A program made the position numbers and the translations under genes. This document shows positions 18,083-26,723 of a stretch of DNA of 64,000 nucleotides, one piece after another. The notes under the pieces are model-generated. The model had not been told where the DNA came from. It did no database searches and worked only from the letters and a program-made list of their open reading frames with translations. Source of the stretch: Mycolicibacterium hodleri. GTDB taxonomy: Bacteria; Actinomycetota; Actinomycetes; Mycobacteriales; Mycobacteriaceae. The stretch covers positions 125,278 to 189,277 of the forward strand of contig NZ_RCZG01000003.1 of the NCBI RefSeq assembly GCF_006439015.1, read 5' to 3'. Positions within the stretch are counted from its first letter, which is position 1. The number at the start of each line of letters is the position of its first letter.

Positions 18083-18772
18083 GTGAAGTGCCGACGGGTC
18101 AGCGACCATCGGTTGCGGCGTGGGCGATTCGGTATCTTGTTCGCCTGCTTGGCGGTTCTGATCGTGTCTTGCGGAAGCACCGGGAGAAGCGCCAACGCAG
18201 ACGGAACGACGAGCGCGCCGGAGACCCCTCGCTCGTCCGCCGAGGCAGTCGGGCCTGAAGGGCCCGGCGTCGTTCTCCTCAACCTCGACGATGCCAGCGA
18301 GGTGGCCGCCTGGACCACGGTCAACGACCCCGTGATGGGCGGCCTGTCGACCTCGAGGGTCACGTTCGGCGCTGGCGGTGGCCTGGTGTTCTCGGGCAAC
18401 ATCTCGCTGGCCAACAACGGCGGGTTCGCCTCGGCCCGCAGTCCGCAGGACCCCGATATCGGGCAAAGAGCGACAGGGGCGAAGTCGCTCCGCGTGCGCG
18501 CTCTGGGCGACGGTAAGACCTACTTGTTGAAGGTGGGCACGGCAGGGCAGCCATGGTCCTACATCCAGCGGTTCCCCACCGAGGCCGGCGTCCAGCGCAT
18601 CTACGAACTACCCGTTGCGGGCTTTCGGCCGGTTGGCATGCGCCTCGATCCCGCACCCGACGCGCCGCAGGGTCTGGACCCTTCACGCATCAGCCAGGTT
18701 TCGGTCTACATTCTCGACAAACAGCAGGGCCCCTTCGAACTCACCATCAGTGCGATCGAGGCCACCTCCTGA
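18083..18772 (+). CDS. CIA30-family lipoprotein
   Basis: A 229-residue lipoprotein with lipobox LIVSC and a domain resembling complex I intermediate-associated protein 30 (NADH:ubiquinone oxidoreductase complex assembly family). It has the characteristic WTTVNDPVMGGLSTS near residue 75 and GFASARSPQ further on. In bacteria the role of these galactose-binding-like domains is unclear. The start is the GTG at 18083 with GGAG nine bases upstream; the nearby ATG reads into a stop after two codons. It is probably co-transcribed with the DUF4174 gene. Confidence 0.8.
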   Translation: MKCRRVSDHRLRRGRFGILFACLAVLIVSCGSTGRSANADGTTSAPETPRSSAEAVGPEGPGVVLLNLDDASEVAAWTTVNDPVMGGLSTSRVTFGAGGGLVFSGNISLANNGGFASARSPQDPDIGQRATGAKSLRVRALGDGKTYLLKVGTAGQPWSYIQRFPTEAGVQRIYELPVAGFRPVGMRLDPAPDAPQGLDPSRISQVSVYILDKQQGPFELTISAIEATS

Positions 18773-18987
18773 GGACACCTCCTGCAACGGCGCTCCCGAG
18801 CGGGCCGTGCGCATGATGTGCAGCGCGGCCTCTGTCAGGCTTGCCACGAGTCTGCGCCAGTAGACAAAGCCTCACCAACACGGACCCGGACGATGCGAGC
18901 AGGTGTCGGTAGGACAGGGCAGAATGCGTACGCCACCCGTGCTGCCCCCACGTCGGCACGTCTCTGCGCTGACGGAAAGGACGAGTA

Positions 18988-21021
18988 GTGAGTTACACCG
19001 CCGCCGACATCACCGAGCTCGACGATGTCCAGCACACACGCCTGCGGCCGGCGGTGAACCTCGGTCTTGACGTGCTCAACACCGCGATGCGCGAACTGGT
19101 CGACAACGCCATCGAAGAGGTCGCCGATCCCGACCACGGTGGGTCATGCGTCACCATCACCCTGCACGCCGACGGATCGGTCAGCGTCGCCGACGACGGC
19201 CGCGGCCTTCCCGTCGACTCCGACCCGGTGAACGGGAAGAACGGCATTGTGAAGACGCTGGGCACCGCGCGGGCGGGCGGCAAATTCTCCGCACACACCG
19301 ACGCTGCAAGCACGGGTGCCGGCCTGAACGGAATCGGAGCTGCTGCAGCAGTATTCATCTCCGCCCGAACCGACGTGACGGTACGCCGGGCCGGGAAGAC
19401 CTACCTGCAGAGTTTCGGCGGCGGCTACCCCGGGGTGTTCGACGGGACCGGCTTCGACCCGCACGTCCCGTTCACCCGTGCCGATACGCAAAAACTGCGC
19501 GGCTCCAGCAATCGCAAGCCGGATTCCCACGGCACAGAAGTGCGCATCCTGTTCGACGCGGCCGTGGTGCCGGATTCCAGCGTGGACATCAACGAGGTGC
19601 TGCTGCGTGCGCACGCCGCCGCCAGGATGTCCCCTGGTGTGCACCTGACCGTCGTCGACGAGGGCTGGCTTGGCGACGTCGTTCGGCCTGAACTGCTCGA
19701 ACCGTTCAGCGGCCCGTGGGGCACCGACACCCTGCTTGATCTGATGTGCGTCGCGGCCGGCACCCCCGTCCCAGCTGTGCGCGCGGTGGTGGAGGGGCGC
19801 GGTGAGTACACCACCGGCCGCGGCCCGACCCCATTCCGCTGGTCATTGACGGCCGGCCCTGCCGAACCGGCCACCGTCGCCGCGTTCTGCAATACCGTGC
19901 GCACCCCCGGCGGCGGATCTCATCTGACCGCCGCGGTGAAAGGGTTGTCCGAAGCGCTGGCCGATCGCGCGTCCCGCATCCGCGACCTGGGCCTGGCCAA
20001 GGGTGAGGACGGCCCGGAGGCACAGGATTTCGCCGCAGTGACCGCGCTCGCCGTGGACACTCGCGCGCCCGACGTGTCGTGGGATTCGCAGGCCAAGACC
20101 GCGGTGTCCTCCCGGTCGCTGAACGTGGCGATGGCGCCGGACGTGGCGCGCAGCGTCACCATCTGGGCCGCCAACCCCGGTAACGGCGAAGCGGTGACGC
20201 GGTGGACCCAGCTGGCACTGGAGGCCGCCAGGGCGCGACGCAGCGCCGAGGGCGCCAAGGCCCGGTCGCGGGCGGCGTCGAAAGCCAAGGGCCTGGGGAC
20301 GAACCTGTCGCTACCGCCGAAGCTGCTGCCCAGCCGCGAGACCGGCCGCGGCTCGGGTGCCGAGCTGTTCCTGTGCGAGGGCGACTCGGCGCTCGGCACC
20401 ATCAAAGCCGCACGCGACGCCACCTTCCAAGCGGCTTTTCCGTTGAAAGGCAAGCCGCCCAACGTCTACGGCTTCACCGTGAGCAAGGCCAGAGTCAAAG
20501 ACGAGTTCGACTCGATCGAACGCATCCTGGGCTGCGGTATCCGGGACAACTGCGACCCGGAGTCCTGCCGGTACGACCGAATCCTGTTCGCCTCCGACGC
20601 CGACCCCGACGGTGGCAACATCAACTCCAGCCTCATCTCGATGTTCCTCGACTTCTACCGGCCGCTCGTCAAGGCCGGAATGGTCTACGTGACGTTGCCG
20701 CCGCTGTTCGTGGTCAAAGATGGCCAAGAGCGGATCTACTGCCAGGACGAGTCCGAGCGTGATGCCGCGGTGGCCCAGCTGAAGGCCAACTCCAAACGCA
20801 AGGTGGAGGTCCAGCGGAACAAAGGTCTTGGCGAGATGGACGCCGACGACTTCTGGAACACCGTGCTGGACCCCGAGCGGCGCACCGTGATTCGGGTGCA
20901 CCTCGACGACGGTGACCCGAAATTGCACCACACCCTGTTCGGTGGACCGCCGGAGGGTCGGCGCACGTGGATGGCCGACGTCGCCTCCCGCGTCGACACC
21001 CTCGCTCTTGACCTCAGCTAG
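18988..21021 (+). CDS. GyrB/ParE-like subunit of an atypical type II topoisomerase
   Basis: ATPase/TOPRIM subunit of 677 residues. The GHKL ATP site has ELVDNAIEE (Glu36, Asn40), DDGRGLP and a GLNGIGAAA lid motif. The TOPRIM domain has EGDSALGT (Glu464) and DADPDGG (Asp537, 539, 541). It departs from mycobacterial GyrB in the N-terminal RPGMYIG signature, which is absent, and in EGDSAGGSAK, which reads EGDSALGTIK. With the next gene, eight bases away, it makes a complete enzyme beyond gyrase. This resembles the atypical topoisomerase described from M. smegmatis (TopoNM); that match is from memory. The GTG start has an AAGGACG upstream. Confidence 0.88.
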   Translation: MSYTAADITELDDVQHTRLRPAVNLGLDVLNTAMRELVDNAIEEVADPDHGGSCVTITLHADGSVSVADDGRGLPVDSDPVNGKNGIVKTLGTARAGGKFSAHTDAASTGAGLNGIGAAAAVFISARTDVTVRRAGKTYLQSFGGGYPGVFDGTGFDPHVPFTRADTQKLRGSSNRKPDSHGTEVRILFDAAVVPDSSVDINEVLLRAHAAARMSPGVHLTVVDEGWLGDVVRPELLEPFSGPWGTDTLLDLMCVAAGTPVPAVRAVVEGRGEYTTGRGPTPFRWSLTAGPAEPATVAAFCNTVRTPGGGSHLTAAVKGLSEALADRASRIRDLGLAKGEDGPEAQDFAAVTALAVDTRAPDVSWDSQAKTAVSSRSLNVAMAPDVARSVTIWAANPGNGEAVTRWTQLALEAARARRSAEGAKARSRAASKAKGLGTNLSLPPKLLPSRETGRGSGAELFLCEGDSALGTIKAARDATFQAAFPLKGKPPNVYGFTVSKARVKDEFDSIERILGCGIRDNCDPESCRYDRILFASDADPDGGNINSSLISMFLDFYRPLVKAGMVYVTLPPLFVVKDGQERIYCQDESERDAAVAQLKANSKRKVEVQRNKGLGEMDADDFWNTVLDPERRTVIRVHLDDGDPKLHHTLFGGPPEGRRTWMADVASRVDTLALDLS

Positions 21022-21029
21022 GAGAACCC

Positions 21030-23168
21030 GTGACCGCCACCCTGGATGTTCCTGAGCAGAATCCGGATCTGGTGCTCGACCAGAGCGCCGACGACTACTG
21101 GAACCACTACCAGCTGACCTTCGCGCTCTACAGCGTCAGTGACCGCGCAATTCCGTCCGCCTTCGACGGGCTCAAGCCCGGCCAGCGCCGCCTGCTCTAT
21201 CAAATGCACGACTCGAGGCTGCTGCCCGGAAACAAACCGCAGAAGTCCTCCAAGGTCTGCTCAGCCGTCACCGGCAATCTGCACCCCCACGGCGGCGCGT
21301 CGATGTACGGGGCAGCGGCGCTGATGGCCGCCGAGTTCCAGCGCGTGAAAGTCATTGACGGACAGGGTGCTTTCCCCCGGATCCAGGGCGACATTCCCGC
21401 CGCTGACCGCTACACCGAGATGCGGCTGTCTGCACCCGGTGCGGCGCTGACCGCCGAGCTCAACGACCACGCGGTGCCCATGGTCTCGACGTTCGACGGT
21501 GAATGGATCGAGCCGACGGTCCTGCCCGCCCAATGGCCGGTGCTGCTCTGCAACGGTGCGGTCGGCATCGCCGAAGGCTGGGCCACCAAGGTGCCCGCAC
21601 ACAATCCGCGCGAAATCATGGCCGCCTGCCGGGCACTGCTGAAGACCCCGAACATGACCGACGACAGGTTGATCAAACTCATCCCCGGCCCCGACTGGGG
21701 CTGCGGATCCACCGTGGTGGGCACGGCCGGACTGCGGGAATACATCACCACCGGGCGGGGGCAGCTCACCGTCCGCGGCACGGTGTCGGTGGACGGCAAG
21801 AACGTCATCGTCACCGAGCTGCCGCCCGGAGTCGCGAGTAACACTGTGCAAGAGAGGATCCGGGCCCTGGTCGAATCCGGGGAGATGTCCGGCGTCGCCG
21901 ATATGTCCGACCTGACCGACCGCCGCAACGGGCTGCGCATCGTGGTCACTGCCAAACGTGGCCACGATGCCGAGCAGATCCGCGACCAGCTGCTTGCCCT
22001 CACGCCGCTGGAGTCGACGTTCGCTGCCAGCCTGGTCGCACTCGACGAGGACCGCATACCGCGTTGGTGGACGGTTCGCGAGCTGATCGGCGCTTTCCTG
22101 CACCTTCGTGATTCGGTGGTGTTGCGGCGCAGCGAATATCGGCTGGACAAGGTCACCGACCGGCGTCACTTGGTGACCGGCCTGATGACCATCCATCTGG
22201 ATATCGATGCCGCGGTCGCCGTGATCCGAGGTTCCGACACCGTCGATGAAGCACGCACCGGATTGCAGGAGCGGTTCACGATCGATGCGGTTCAAGCCGA
22301 TTATGTTCTAGCGCTGCAACTTCGGCGCCTGACCAGGCTCGACGTCATCGAGCTGCAGGCCGAAGCGGAGAAGCTGGACGCCGAGTTCGCCGAGCTGACC
22401 GAGCTGGTGGGCAACCCCGACGCGCGCCGGGTGGTGATCGACAAGGAACTCGTCGAAACCGCGAAACTGTTCAAAGGCCCCGAATTCGAGCGTCGTACCG
22501 TGCTGGACTTCGATGCCACTCCGATCGCATCGAGTACCGACGAGGACGGCTCGCGCGAGCGTAAGTCCAACGCCGCGTGGCGACTTGATGACCGTGGTGT
22601 GTTCTCCGACAGCCACGGTGACCTGCTGACCTCGGGTCTGGGCTGGGCGGTGTGGACCGACGGGCGGATCAAAATCACCACGGGTAGCGGTCTGCCCTAC
22701 AAGATCCGCGGCATCCCGGTGGCGCCGGACATCACCGGGCTGCTGCAGTCTGGGGTGCTGGCCCCCGGCTCGCATCTGGCATTGGTGACGCGACGTGGGA
22801 AGGTGCTGCGCATCGATCCGGCCGCCGTGAATCCGCAGGGCGCGGCCGGCAATGGCGTCGCCGGGGTGAGGCTGGCGGCGGACGGCGACGAGGTGATCGC
22901 CGCGTTGCCGCTCACGTGTGAGAACGGCGAGGCTCTTCTGTCGATTTCCGAAAAGTCCTGGAAGGTCACCGAAGTTGCCGATATCCCGGTGAAGGGCCGC
23001 GGTGGCGCCGGCGTCGGCTTTCATCCGTTCGTCAGCGGGGAGAGTGCCCTGTTGTCCGCGGTGGTCTCGGCGACCGGGTTCGTGCGCGGCAAGAAGGGCG
23101 TACGGGCCGAGAAGCGTGCCAAGGCTGCGGTCAAGGGCTCCGGCGGCGACGTAATGCCTGCGGGGTAA
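21030..23168 (+). CDS. GyrA/ParC-like subunit of an atypical type II topoisomerase
   Basis: DNA-breaking subunit of 712 residues, shorter than mycobacterial GyrA (about 840). The catalytic Tyr is Tyr128 in AADRYTEMRLS. The region matching the GyrA quinolone pocket reads HPHGGASMYG at residues 85-94, so the two Asp residues equivalent to Mtb D89 and D94 are Gly. The C-terminal part is a reduced beta-propeller with a GyrA-box-like KGRGGAG at 655-661 instead of QRRGGKG. GAGAA overlaps the end of the preceding gene region and serves as ribosome-binding site for the GTG start. The two subunits should form a heterotetramer; the direction of supercoiling cannot be inferred. Confidence 0.88.
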   Translation: MTATLDVPEQNPDLVLDQSADDYWNHYQLTFALYSVSDRAIPSAFDGLKPGQRRLLYQMHDSRLLPGNKPQKSSKVCSAVTGNLHPHGGASMYGAAALMAAEFQRVKVIDGQGAFPRIQGDIPAADRYTEMRLSAPGAALTAELNDHAVPMVSTFDGEWIEPTVLPAQWPVLLCNGAVGIAEGWATKVPAHNPREIMAACRALLKTPNMTDDRLIKLIPGPDWGCGSTVVGTAGLREYITTGRGQLTVRGTVSVDGKNVIVTELPPGVASNTVQERIRALVESGEMSGVADMSDLTDRRNGLRIVVTAKRGHDAEQIRDQLLALTPLESTFAASLVALDEDRIPRWWTVRELIGAFLHLRDSVVLRRSEYRLDKVTDRRHLVTGLMTIHLDIDAAVAVIRGSDTVDEARTGLQERFTIDAVQADYVLALQLRRLTRLDVIELQAEAEKLDAEFAELTELVGNPDARRVVIDKELVETAKLFKGPEFERRTVLDFDATPIASSTDEDGSRERKSNAAWRLDDRGVFSDSHGDLLTSGLGWAVWTDGRIKITTGSGLPYKIRGIPVAPDITGLLQSGVLAPGSHLALVTRRGKVLRIDPAAVNPQGAAGNGVAGVRLAADGDEVIAALPLTCENGEALLSISEKSWKVTEVADIPVKGRGGAGVGFHPFVSGESALLSAVVSATGFVRGKKGVRAEKRAKAAVKGSGGDVMPAG

Positions 23169-23241
23169 CGGCGCGGTATCGAACTGGCGTCGGCCCATGA
23201 GATCACTTCAACCACAGCCGCCACATTGTTAACATCGCGCG

Positions 23242-24009
23242 GTGCCAGTATCCCGGCGTGACGCACTGCGCTACGCCACCGCAGCGGCGGCGCTGACCGG
23301 GCTCAGTGCGGCGACGTGCGCCGGCACACCCGCGGCGGCGGCCGCTGCTCCCACGCTGATCGACTACGCCATGCGCCAGATCCCGGCACAGGACATCCGA
23401 GCCGCCGGCCACGCCGGCGTGATCAACTACGTCTCCACCTCGCGACCGGGCTCGTCCTTCGGTGCCAAACCGATCACCCTGCCCTACGCAAGGGCGCTAA
23501 ACGCGTCAGGTTTGGTGATTGTCAGCAACTACCAGTACGGGAAGCCGGGCGGGACGGCGCCGTCGGACTTCACCCGCGGGTACCCCGGCGGCGTCGTCGA
23601 CGCGCGCACCGCTTGGCAGCTGCACACCGCCGCCGGTGGCGGCCAGAGTGCACCGGTGTTCTTCAGCGTCGACGACGACATCGACCGTGCGACCTGGAGC
23701 AACGTTGTGCTGCCGTGGTTTCGTGGAATCAATTCAGTGATTGGAGCGCAGCGCACCGGGATCTACGGGGGCATCAAGGCGTGTCAGTGGGCTGCGTCCG
23801 ACGGCGTCATCGGCCGGTCGCGTTCGCCCGGCCGGGTGTGGGCCTGGCAGACCCGGTCCTGGTCCGGCGGTCAGGTGTACCCCGCCGCAGTTCTCTACCA
23901 GCGCATCGTTGCCACTGCTTCGAATCCTGGGCCGGTGGTCGGTGGGATTGAAGTCGACGTCAACGATGTGCTGGCCCAGGATTGCGGCCAATGGAACCTC
24001 CATCCGTGA
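23242..24009 (+). CDS. Tat-exported DUF1906 glycoside hydrolase-like protein (Rv2525c type)
   Basis: A 255-residue protein with a twin-arginine signal peptide (SRRDALRYATAAAALTG). The mature domain is DUF1906, the glycoside hydrolase-like TIM-barrel of M. tuberculosis Rv2525c, with INYVSTSRPG, VFFSVDDDID and GIYGGIKACQWA in order. Rv2525c is a Tat substrate linked to cell-wall properties and beta-lactam sensitivity; the same role here is inferred from homology. The GTG at 23242 starts a compact Tat leader. It is a single gene, convergent with the next one. Confidence 0.88.
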   Translation: MPVSRRDALRYATAAAALTGLSAATCAGTPAAAAAAPTLIDYAMRQIPAQDIRAAGHAGVINYVSTSRPGSSFGAKPITLPYARALNASGLVIVSNYQYGKPGGTAPSDFTRGYPGGVVDARTAWQLHTAAGGGQSAPVFFSVDDDIDRATWSNVVLPWFRGINSVIGAQRTGIYGGIKACQWAASDGVIGRSRSPGRVWAWQTRSWSGGQVYPAAVLYQRIVATASNPGPVVGGIEVDVNDVLAQDCGQWNLHP

Positions 24010-24025
24010 GGACCGACTCAGCTGC

Positions 24026-25141
24026 TTAGCGGCGTGGTGTCGTGGTGATGTGCACGTGGTCGTAGTGGCCGTAACCCGATGCTTGCGGACCGGCCGGCGT
24101 GTAATACGTGCCACGCCAGATCACATCCTGTAACCCAAACCGGGCCGCATTACCCATCGCAAAGGCAAGAATCTGATCTCCCAACGCGATGCCCTCGGGG
24201 CTTTCCGGATTGGGAATCATGATGTCGATCGCCAGACCGCTGGGATGCCACGGCTTCGAGTCCGGCCTGACCCCGTCGATCTCGGCAATCTGGGGAAACT
24301 GCGAGCTGACGGCCCGGGCAGCCACGATGGTGTTGGCCTGCAACCCGGCCTCGGACGCGACGCCGGCGGGCAACGCCTCCGGGACGGCTACGTGGGGCGG
24401 AGCAACGTCGCCGGGGGGCAGACCAGGCACGGCGGCGAGCGCCGGGTCTGCCGGAGCGGGCGCGCTCGGCGGCGGAGGTGCATTGTCGACGATTGCTTGC
24501 TGCTGCGGTGACAACGCCGCGTACTTCGCCTCCGCGGCGGCGATCTGACGCAGCAGCTCGCTCCACTTGGCCTGCAACTCCGCGCGCATTGCGGCGGCCG
24601 ACTCGGCCGCGGCGGTGGCGTCGGCGGCCGATCTCTCCGACTCCTGGGCGGCGGTAGCCGCGCGCTCACGTGCTGCTTGAAAGGCTGCCAATTGAACTGC
24701 GATCCCGGCGCCTAACGTCCGTTGCAGGGACAGCTGATCGATCAGGCTTTGCGGGGAGGCTGCGGTCAGCAACGCCGCCAACTGGCCGTCGCGCCCACTC
24801 ATGTAGTTCATTGACGCAATGCGGTCGACAGCTGCCTGATAAGGCTGCAGCTGGGAGTTCGCGAGCTCAAGGGCCGAGAGATCGGCGCGGTGGCGGTCAA
24901 CGGCCGCTGCTTGCTCAGCCTGTCTGGCGTCGGCATCGCGCTGGGCAGCGGTGACGGCCTCGCGAGTCTGCACCGCCTGCTGGGACAGTTCGTCGAGGCT
25001 GGCCAACGCATCAACCGACGGGTCTGCTCTGACATTCTCCGTCGGCATGCCCATCGCCATGGCCAAAACCAGGACTGCGGCCGTCAATCCGCACGTCGTT
25101 TGCCGTAGGGAGTGGCGTACCCCGGTCAAGCGGATTGTCAC
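24026..25141 (-). CDS. Exported coiled-coil protein with C-terminal LAS-type (M15/ARB_07466-like) domain
   Basis: A 371-residue exported protein with three parts. A hydrophobic signal segment comes first, then an Ala/Gln-rich coiled coil (about residues 40-215, RipA-like in style). A Pro/Ala linker leads to a C-terminal domain of about 110 residues. That domain has HPSGLAIDIMIP and, near the end, YGHYDHVHI, which fits the zinc ligands His-x6-Asp and His-x-His of LAS metallopeptidases. It could cleave peptidoglycan peptides, or be an inactive relative that localises hydrolases. The start GTG 25141 leaves a normal signal peptide; an earlier start at 25207 is less likely. Confidence 0.72.
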   Translation of the reverse strand: MTIRLTGVRHSLRQTTCGLTAAVLVLAMAMGMPTENVRADPSVDALASLDELSQQAVQTREAVTAAQRDADARQAEQAAAVDRHRADLSALELANSQLQPYQAAVDRIASMNYMSGRDGQLAALLTAASPQSLIDQLSLQRTLGAGIAVQLAAFQAARERAATAAQESERSAADATAAAESAAAMRAELQAKWSELLRQIAAAEAKYAALSPQQQAIVDNAPPPPSAPAPADPALAAVPGLPPGDVAPPHVAVPEALPAGVASEAGLQANTIVAARAVSSQFPQIAEIDGVRPDSKPWHPSGLAIDIMIPNPESPEGIALGDQILAFAMGNAARFGLQDVIWRGTYYTPAGPQASGYGHYDHVHITTTPRR

Positions 25142-25236
25142 GATCCTTCGTTCGAGGACCGACCTTGGCCCAGCTGACGATGTCCCGGCAAGGCTACGAA
25201 CTGACACCGGCGATGTCTACTCGGCGTGGGTCAGCC

Positions 25237-25857
25237 CTACGCGTCCTGCGGCTTCACCCAGCGCCACTGCCGGGTGGAGCATTCCTGAGCGTCGGGCACG
25301 CGATCCTGCACCGCCGCAACCACACCCGGCCACCACTGCTCGTCGTAGTCATCGCCGGACAGCCAGCCGCCCGCTGCCACCTTCGGCAGCCAGCCGTCGA
25401 TGTCGGCCAGCACGCTGTCGTATTCGTGGCGGGCGTCGAGGTGTACCCAGGCCAGGGACCCGTCGGCGAAGAGCGCGGCAGCCGCCGGTGACGGACTGAC
25501 CACGAGGTGCACCCGGTCGGCGAAACCGCACGCGATGATGTTGCGGTGCAACTGTCCGGCGAGGGTGCCGCCACCGTCGGCGACGGCGGCGGCATGGGAA
25601 TCCTTGGCCGCGGTGCCCTCCCGTCCGCTGCCGCGGCAGTAGTCGACGCCGACCACGGTGAACTCGCGATACGACTCGCTCACCACCTCGGCCAACGAAC
25701 ACAGACTGCGGCCGAGGTAGGAACCGACCTCCACGAACGTGCTGCCCCCTGCAAAGGTCGCGACGGCCTCCTCCTGCAGATCGCGCCAGCCAAACCAGCC
25801 ATGAATCTGCGACCAGTGGGATATCGGTGCAGTGTGGTCTTCTGCGGGTGCGCTCAC
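25237..25857 (-). CDS. Class I SAM-dependent methyltransferase (Methyltransf_24 type)
   Basis: A 206-residue protein of the cephalosporin-hydroxylase/Methyltransf_24-like group. The SAM-binding motif I is FVEVGSYLGRS, motif II holds VVGVDYC, and a later WVHLDARHEYDSVLADI segment is typical of enzymes acting on sugars or small acceptors. The substrate is unknown. The GTG at 25857 has GGAAGGA upstream; the frame extends to a TTG at 25899. It reads toward the end of the SDR-gene region and could be co-transcribed with it, as the SDR stop lies 45 bases upstream. Confidence 0.75.
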   Translation of the reverse strand: MSAPAEDHTAPISHWSQIHGWFGWRDLQEEAVATFAGGSTFVEVGSYLGRSLCSLAEVVSESYREFTVVGVDYCRGSGREGTAAKDSHAAAVADGGGTLAGQLHRNIIACGFADRVHLVVSPSPAAAALFADGSLAWVHLDARHEYDSVLADIDGWLPKVAAGGWLSGDDYDEQWWPGVVAAVQDRVPDAQECSTRQWRWVKPQDA

Positions 25858-25902
25858 GTGTGTGAATCCTTCCAAGTCGTGACTTCTGAACTCCCGCAAC
25901 GG

Positions 25903-26673
25903 TTAATGCGCCTGCCCGGTGCTGGCCGAGGTGCCGCCATCCACGGGTAGCCATACACCCGTGATGTAGCCGGCATCCGCACTGGCGAGGAAGAGCACGG
26001 CAGGCGCGATGTCGGCCGGCTGACCCGGACGCCCAAGCGCTACCCGGTTGACGGCGGCGGCCAGTGCCGCCTCGTCGTCCTCGATGTCCTTGGTGAGATC
26101 GGTGATCGTCAGCGCAGGCGCGACCGCGTTGAAGCGGACGCCGCGGGGACCGTAGTCCAGGGCGAGCGACTGCACGAAGTTCATGATCGCGGCCTTCGTG
26201 GCGTTGTAGGCGGCCTGGCCCCAGTCTCCCCGCAGCCCGGACACCGAGCCGACCACGACGACGTTTCCGCCGGACTTCTCGAGCTCACCCACGGAGTGCC
26301 GTACGACGTGCACGAAGCCGTCGATGTTGGTGCTTCGGATGGATTCCCAGCTGTCGAGCGTCATCGCGTCGAACGGGCCGTTGAAGTACGCCGCGGCATT
26401 GTTGACGAGGACGTCGAGTCCGCCGAACCGCTCGACCACTGCGTCGACCATCGACTTGGCCGACGCATCGTCGGTCACGTCCGCTTCGACCGCCAGCGTG
26501 CGTTGCTCGGGATGCTCTTCGAGGACGGCATCGAGTTTCTCCCGGCGCCGTCCACTGATCGCCACATTGGCACCGTTGGCCAGAAAGGCCTCGGCAATGG
26601 CACGACCGATGCCGGAACCGCCACCGGTGACCAGGACCGTCTTTCCGGCGAATGAATAATCGTTGACCGTCAT
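25903..26673 (-). CDS. SDR-family oxidoreductase
   Basis: Classical SDR of 256 residues: TGGGSGIG cofactor motif at about residue 17, NNAA, a conserved Ser in VVVGSVSG and a YNATK catalytic pair. A C-terminal motif (VDGGTSA) is typical. The Arg pair after beta-2 (SGRRREK) suggests preference for NADP(H), by inference. The GlcD-like oxidase stops 50 bases upstream, so the two may be transcribed together. The substrate is not predictable. Confidence 0.88.
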   Translation of the reverse strand: MTVNDYSFAGKTVLVTGGGSGIGRAIAEAFLANGANVAISGRRREKLDAVLEEHPEQRTLAVEADVTDDASAKSMVDAVVERFGGLDVLVNNAAAYFNGPFDAMTLDSWESIRSTNIDGFVHVVRHSVGELEKSGGNVVVVGSVSGLRGDWGQAAYNATKAAIMNFVQSLALDYGPRGVRFNAVAPALTITDLTKDIEDDEAALAAAVNRVALGRPGQPADIAPAVLFLASADAGYITGVWLPVDGGTSASTGQAH

Positions 26674-26723
26674 GCAGACCTCATACCCCTTAGTGCGTCG
26701 ATGACTCGCCGGGTGATGCCGGC

